Shown here: piece after piece, positions 18,585-24,223 of the stretch | Layout of the letters: the number at the start of each line of letters is the position of its first letter | Numbering within the stretch: the stretch's first letter is position 1 | Assembly: GCA_027600665.1 (NCBI GenBank) | Contig: JADGJL010000346.1 | Location: 1-24,223, forward strand | Direction: 5' to 3' | Length of the DNA stretch: 24,223 nucleotides | Source of the DNA: Irineochytrium annulatum | Taxonomy: Eukaryota > Chytridiomycota > Chytridiomycetes > Chytridiales > Chytridiaceae | Notes under the pieces: generated by a model | Told to the model about the DNA's origin: nothing | The model's database searches: none | The model's input: the letters and a program-made list of their open reading frames with translations, nothing else | Made by a program: the position numbers and the translations under genes

Positions 18585-21500
18585 TTAATCAGTATCGTAC
18601 GCAAGATTGGGTGCAAGCCACCTCTCCATATCCTCAAGCTTCATTCCCTTCCTCTGCGCATATTCCTCCACCTGATCCTTCTCTATCTTCCCCACGGCAA
18701 AGTATACTGAGTTCTTGTTCGCGTACATAACAGCCGAAACCGAAGCTGCGGGCGTCATAGCCTTACCAAAAATAAAAATAAAAAAAAACGTTAAGACCAC
18801 TTGGAAAAACAAAGCATAAAAGTAAAGCGTACCAAAGACTCCGTCAATTTGATCCCCGTCAACTTCTCGATATCAATCATCTTCCACATCATCTCCTTCT
18901 CCGTGTGATCCGGCTGCGACGGGTACCCCGGCGCCGGTCGGATGCCCTGGTACTTGACCTGCAGCAGCTCCTCTACGCTAAGGTTCTCCTCCTGCGCGTA
19001 CCCCCAAAGCTCCTTCCGGACCTCTTCATGTATAACCTCCGCTAGCGCCTCGGTCAAACGATCCGCCAGCGCCTTGAGCATAATAATGCTGAAGTCGTCG
19101 TGCGAGGCCTCGAACTTTGCGCAAGCCTCGTCGACACCAAAGCCGACCGACGACACCGCCATCACGCCAATGTAGTCCGCAAGGCCCGTCGACTTGGGCG
19201 CGATGAAGTCCGACAGGCAATAGTACGGCTCCGAGGAATCCGCGTCCTTCTCGGCTTGCTGGCGGAGCCCGAAGAACTTGCCGATAACCTCCTTTCTCTC
19301 CTCGTCTTTATAGATCTCAACGTCGTCGCCGATCGCGTTTGCGGGACCCGTCCAAACGAGGGCGGTAGCCTTCAGAACCTTCCGGTCGACGATGTCCTTC
19401 AGCATAACCTGGGCGTCATCGAAAAGTTTCTTCGCCTCGGCGCCGACGGCCTCGTCGTTAAAAATCTTCGGGTATCCACGGTTCGGGTACTTGCCGCGGA
19501 GCTGCCACGTCTGGAAGAAGGGGTTCCAGTCGATGTGGGACGTCAGCTTCGTGAGGTCGTAGTTGTCGTACACCTAAATCGCGGGTGTCACATATTGCCC
19601 AAGTCTCTTTGATGGAACTAACCTTCGTCCCCAACATCTTCGGCTTCACCGGCGCGGGCTCCTTCATCCAGTCGATGACGGGAGCCAGCGACCTCGCCTT
19701 CTCCAAGGGCAAGTACCGCCGATCCTTCAAAACCTCGTAGTGCTCCACCCGAAGGTCCTCATACTCGTCCGACACGTCCATAGCAAAGTCCTCCTTCTGG
19801 CTTTCATCGAGGAGGTTCGACACAACGACGACGGACCGAGACGCATCGAGGACGTGAATTGCTGGGAAGGAGTACCGCGGAGCGATCTTCACGGCGGTAT
19901 GCATCTTTGAGGTGGTGGCGCCGCCGATCAAGAGAGGGATCTATAACAGCAAAACCTCAAATCAATAAAACGCTCACAGCGACTTCAGACTCGGCAATGC
20001 AAACCTTCAACCCTAGCCGCTCCATCTCCTTCGCGACGTATACCATCTCGTCCAAACTGGGCGTGATGAGCCCACTGAGCCCAATGACATCCGCCTTGTT
20101 ATCCAAAGCCGCATTCAAGATCTTCCCAGATCAATAACCTTATAGTTGTTACAACCCAGCACGACGCCGACAATGTTCTTCCCGATGTCATGCACGTCCC
20201 CCTTTACCGTCGCGAGCACGACGACGCCGTTGTACGCCGAGTTCTCGTCCTCAGCCTCGTCGATGCCCAACGCCGCGAGGTTCGCCAGCCGCTCCTCCTC
20301 CATGAACGGGATCAGGTGCGCGACAGCGGACTTCATCACACGGGCGGACTTGATGACCTGGGGCAGGAACATCTTGCCGGATCCGAAGAGCTCGCCGACG
20401 ATCGACATGCCAGACATGAGGGGGCCTTCAATGACGTTGAGCGGGCGCGGGTATTTTGTCGTATTTAACCTCGCCTCCTCCGTATCCTCCACGACGAACT
20501 TCGTGATCCCCTTGACCAACGCGTGTTCCAGTCTCTTCTCGACGTCCGCCACTCCTCCTCCTCCGCGGCTTTGGCACCCGGGTCGTTCCCGTGCGATGCA
20601 GCGTAGTTGAGGAGCTTCTCGGTCACTTCCGGATCCCGGTTCCACACGGCGTCCTCACATATCTGGAGGAGGTCCTTCGGGATATCGTCGTAAATGGTGA
20701 GGAAACCAGCGTTCACGATACCCATATCGAGGCCGGCTTTGATGGCGTGGTACTGAAGAGGAAGCATGTCAGCGAAAGTGGCGATAGTACATTGCCGAAT
20801 ACAGACCAAGAAGACGGAGTGCATCGCCATACGAATAACCTCCTTCCCACGGAAAGCGAACGACAGATTGGAAACACCACCACTAATCTTGGCGTGCGGT
20901 AGCTCGGCCTTAATCCTTCGACAGACGTCGATGAACTCGACGGCGTAGTTGTTGTGCTCCTCGAGACCCGTGGCAATTGTGAGGATGTTTGGATCAAAGA
21001 TGATGTCGGCCGGGTTAATGCCGACGCGGTGGACCAGAATATCATATGACCGCTTGCAGATCTCAAACTTCCGGTCGCACTCGACGGCTTGGCCGACCTC
21101 GTCGAACTTTTATGAATAGTAAATACGCAGTCACCAAAAAACGATAATGATAGCAGGTACTTACAGCCATGACAACGCATGCCGCACCGAACCGCTTCAC
21201 GAGCTTTGCCTTTTTGATGAAATCCGCCTCGCCCTCCTTCAACGAGATCGAATTGACGATGCACTTGCCCTGCGCGCACTTTAACCCCGCCAGCACGACC
21301 TCAAAGTTACTCGAGTCCACCATCAGCGGCACCCTCGCAATATCCGGCTCACTCGCGATGTAGTTCAAGAACTTCGCCATCGCCGCCTTCCCGTCCAGCA
21401 GACCCTCGTCCATATTCACGTCGATGACCTGCGCGCCATTCTCAACCTGCAATCTCGCGATCGCCAGCGCCTCCTCATACTGCCCGTTCAGAATCTTCTT

Positions 21501-22792
21501 CGCAAACACCCTCGAGCCCGAAACGTTGCACCGCTCGCCGATGTTGACAAAGTTCGTCCCCTTGTTCACCTTGAACACCTCCAGCCCGGACACGATCATG
21601 TCCCCCGGCGGCAGCACGGGCGGTACGCGCGGCTTGTGCTTCATGCAGGCGTCGTGAATGGCCTTAATGTGCCCCGGCGTCGTCCCGCAGCACCCGCCCA
21701 CGATGTTCAGCAGGCCCAGGGACGCGAATTTCTCGACGGCCTCTCCCATCTCCGGCGGCATCTGATCGTACTCGCCGAACGTATTCGGCAGCCCGGCGTT
21801 CGGGTAGCAGATAGTAAAGGTGTCGGTATTTTTGGAGATGTTTTGGAGGAAGGGCAGCATCTGGTCGGCTCCTAAGGCGCAGTTGAGGCCAATGGCGAGC
21901 GGGTCCGAGTGCCGGACGGAAGAAATGAAGCCCTCGCCCGTATGGCCGGAAAGTGTCCGCCCGGACTGGTCCACGATGGTTCCGGAGACGAAGACGGGGC
22001 AGCGGTCGTACCCGAGGTCCTCAAAGGCGACGTCGATGGCGTACAAGGCAGCTTTGGCGTTCAGAGTGTCGAAGACGGTCTCGACCATGAGGATGTCGGA
22101 CCCACCGTCCAAGAGACCGCGGACCTGCTCGGTGTATGCCTCGATAAGCTCATCAAACGTGACGTTCCGGAGCGAAGGGTTCTCGACGGAGGGAGAAATG
22201 GACGCCGTCCGGTTGGTAGGTCCGATGGCGCCGACGACAAACCGCGGCTTGTGCGGCTCCTGCGCAGTAACCTCGACGCAAACCTTCTTCGCGATCTCGG
22301 CCGAGACCTTATTGATCTCGTACGCGAGGTCCTCCATATGGTAGTCGGCTTGGGCAATGGTCGTCCCCGAGAAGGTGTTCGTCTCGACCATGTCAGCTCC
22401 CGCGAGCAGGTACTTCCGGTGGATCTCCATGATGGCGTCGGGCTGAGTGAGGGATAGCAGAACGTTGTTTGTTGCCCTTCAGGAAGTCCTTCTTGTGCAG
22501 CTTGAAGCGGTCGCCGCGGAACTGCTCCTCCGTGAACCGATACTTCTGAATCTACAGGCCAGGGAGTGAGCCTGAAGTGACTGTACCGCAACCAGAAGTA
22601 TTTCGAGCCCACCATCGTCCCCATGGCACCATCGAGGAACATGATCCTCTCCTGGATGGTCTTCCTGAGGTAGGCCTCGACCTGGACAGGCATTAGTAAT
22701 GTCGCCAGCTCCAGCAACCACCGCAACTACCACACCTCCTTGCCCTTCCCAGGCACCTTTCCAACGGCATAGCCCTCGACGTCGGCGGTCAT
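18585..22792 (-). CDS. metH: Cobalamin-dependent methionine synthase (MetH), interrupted by three frame lesions
   Basis: It transfers a methyl group from 5-methyltetrahydrofolate through cob(I)alamin to homocysteine, making methionine. Exons in transcript order are 22792-22736, 22681-22613, 22551-21165, 21106-20807, 20752-20005, 19940-19623, 19573-18833 and 18761-18585, with introns of 49-71 nt. With the lesions discounted it is about 1271 residues, normal for MetH. Modules in order: homocysteine domain (zinc Cys in GLNCALG and GGCCGTTP), pterin domain ([18 protein letters not shown]), cobalamin cap and binding domain (GDVHDIGKN, His near 792, the DxHxxG motif) and AdoMet reactivation domain ([12 protein letters not shown], near 1180). 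Lesions: one extra base near 22468; one missing base near 20546; and about 19 nt missing at 20132, deleting the conserved VMTPCD-like segment after DLG. Exons 3 and 5 are otherwise exact multiples of three. Either sequence error or a decaying gene. Confidence 0.93.
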
Positions 22793-23825
22793 TGACTAGC
22801 TATTGGTGGATCTCGGGCTTCTCGAGATCCTACTGACTGTCACAACTTGATGACAATCAAGTGAAACTCAAAGGCTTGAAATGTAACTGACAATTTGCTT
22901 TCTGAAGTTGGCTTGTGAATCGCGGCATCATCCAGGATGCGTACGCGAGTGCAGTTGATCTGTCGTTGCAGAAATTGGAGACCGCGCGGTCCGATTGAGC
23001 GTGTGCTTAACGACAAGCGAGGCAGAGTCTCCCAGTTTTGCTTTGCTTGGTTCATCACCTTCCCGTATTGGTCTTACCTCCTATCCGCTTTTTAAAGCGG
23101 GTTCTTGGCCAACTTCTTGTTGTTGAATGACATCAAGCGATTTTTCTTACAGTTTCGTAGCTATTTGCAACTCAATTGGACAAGGATGGAACTGTAGCCT
23201 CGAATGCAGCAACAGCTCTGATTATATTTGGTCGTTGCGAAGGTTCAGCTCCACATGGCCATGACAAAGAGTCTCATTTTCCTCAAAGTACAACGCTTTG
23301 CGACTCGTTTGGAGTTGGCGCGACGGCGTCCGAAGTTCTATACCATTTTTTTCTGATGGCTGTCACTGTCCTCTTGGGGAGTACGTTGACTTGAATGTCA
23401 TCCGACGGCATTTCTTTTGGACAATAATTTCGCGCAGGCGCTGCGTCGTGCTAAAATGTCCAGCCCGTTCGCCCCGGATTGCCAACCTTCTCAACCTGAA
23501 TGCACATACAGACTTCAAACCACCGTATTTTAAATCACAGCCTGCGGCAACTTCTTCTCGACGACGGCCTCGCACAGGTTGTCTAGTTGCTCCGCCTTCC
23601 AAGTCATCCGGGTTCGTTTGACTGTTAGACTTGGACGCCGCCGCTGACGAAGCCGGCAGAGTAAGGTCCCGTGATTACTCGCAGCTCGACGGCGCGAAAT
23701 CGTCTGGCTGGCACCGGGCAGGAAGCCGCCCCGAAATCGGTCGTTGACGCGAACTGAAGTGGCAAATCGTTTGGAATCGCTTTGGGCCGCTGGTGAAGCA
23801 ATATTGTCACTGCATCCTGTAAATG
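22793..23825. other. Intergenic region upstream of MetH
   Basis: About 1 kb without a supportable gene. It should contain the MetH promoter and the 3' region of the minus-strand gene at the right edge. Short plus-strand frames at 23176-23394 and 23298-23621 have no coding bias or splice support. A palindrome lies at 23085-23100. Confidence 0.4.
23085..23100. promoter_or_regulatory. 16-bp palindrome about 300 bp upstream of MetH
   Basis: CCGCTTTTTAAAGCGG has 7-bp arms (CCGCTTT and AAAGCGG) around TT. It sits 5' of the MetH start and could be a regulator site or a chance hairpin. No factor can be named. Confidence 0.22.
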
Positions 23826-24223
23826 TTAGATTTCACGCCTAAGGATTAAAAAATTGGCCACCGTCGTTATCCACTGGTAACCCTTGCCGAATATCTTGGC
23901 CCACCACCACTGATTTGCGAAAGTGACAAAATCTATCGCCTGCCTCGCCGTCAATTCCAACGTTCTCTTCACTAGCTCCACGCAAATGAACCCAAACGCT
24001 GCCGAGTTCAGGCCTGCGAGCTCGAACCCCGTCGCCGCGGATTCCCTCCCGTCCCCGGCTCCATCGACGCAGACGGGCTGGGGCGAGTCCGCGGACGCCG
24101 ATGACGGCGGAGGGTGGACCCAAGCGCCCACACGACGGCCGAGGGGCGGTGGGGCGGCTGGACAGGCGGCCGTGAATGGACATGGCAGCGGGACGGCGTG
24201 GAGGAGAGGTGGTGGTGCAGGGG
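23826..24223 (-). CDS. 3' end of an unidentified protein, truncated by the window
   Basis: One minus-strand frame is open from the right edge to a TAA at 23826-23828 (131 residues visible) with no ATG, so the gene starts outside the window. The first part is Pro-rich and probably disordered. The last 65 residues are well ordered and have high third-position GC: NSAAFGFICVELVKRTLEL, then DFVTFANQWWWAKIFGKGYQW, then TTVANFLILRREI. This aromatic, amphipathic end could bind a membrane. No family is recognised. The overlapping frame with an ATG at 24183 is less protein-like. Confidence 0.5.
   Translation of the reverse strand, partial: PAPPPLLHAVPLPCPFTAACPAAPPPLGRRVGAWVHPPPSSASADSPQPVCVDGAGDGRESAATGFELAGLNSAAFGFICVELVKRTLELTARQAIDFVTFANQWWWAKIFGKGYQWITTVANFLILRREI

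Noticed and set aside
19100..22457. Plus-strand open frames opposite MetH (for example 19100-19612, 21820-22344, 21909-22457)
   Set aside because: The minus strand is unambiguous MetH; these are shadows.
22793..23100. Cobalamin riboswitch upstream of MetH
   Set aside because: No B12-box-like sequence or multi-stem architecture was seen, and such riboswitches are not known in fungi.
1..24223. Transposons, long terminal repeats, CRISPR arrays or viral insertions
   Set aside because: No transposase or reverse transcriptase motifs, terminal repeats or regularly spaced direct repeats were seen; the only repeats are short and lie inside genes.

Overview
The window looks like nuclear DNA of an early-diverging fungus, most likely a chytrid. 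It is GC-rich. Its genes carry many short introns (about 43-71 nt) with GTNNGT-type donors, CTRAY-like branch points and CAG/TAG acceptors. It encodes a fungal-type Kha1 K+/H+ antiporter together with a cobalamin-dependent methionine synthase (MetH), an enzyme known in early-diverging fungi but not in Dikarya. The lineage is an inference. Exon coordinates were worked out by hand from splice motifs, reading-phase consistency and family conservation.

Left part (1-5.2 kb): a four-repeat Myb/SANT-like protein (+), then a secreted GH16-type glucanase-fold protein (+, three exons). The latter has an altered catalytic motif, an alanine-rich helical linker and an unassigned cysteine-containing C-terminal domain. 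It converges on the next gene.

Middle (5.2-13.5 kb): KHA1 (-, four exons) with a very long cytoplasmic tail; about 1.5 kb of intergenic DNA; a Maf-like nucleotide pyrophosphatase (+, four exons); an unassigned 3' exon (-); and a seven-transmembrane protein with GPCR-like topology (+, four exons).

Right part (14.2-24.2 kb): a single-pass membrane protein with a Cys-rich ectodomain (-); a two-exon gene of unknown function in head-to-head overlap with it (+); an ambiguous stretch open on both strands (16.5-17.7 kb); an unassigned two-exon gene (-); the eight-exon MetH gene (-); and the 3' end of a gene that runs off the window (-).

The most notable observation is that MetH is highly conserved along its whole length but is interrupted by three lesions: +1 nt, -1 nt, and a gap of about 19 nt that removes a conserved hexapeptide in the B12 domain. 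The three other genes in the right third also read best if single-base breaks are assumed. The left-hand multi-exon genes are intact. Either this part of the sequence has consensus errors or MetH and its surroundings are decaying. No operon-like logic links the genes. No tRNA, rRNA, mobile element or CRISPR array was found.
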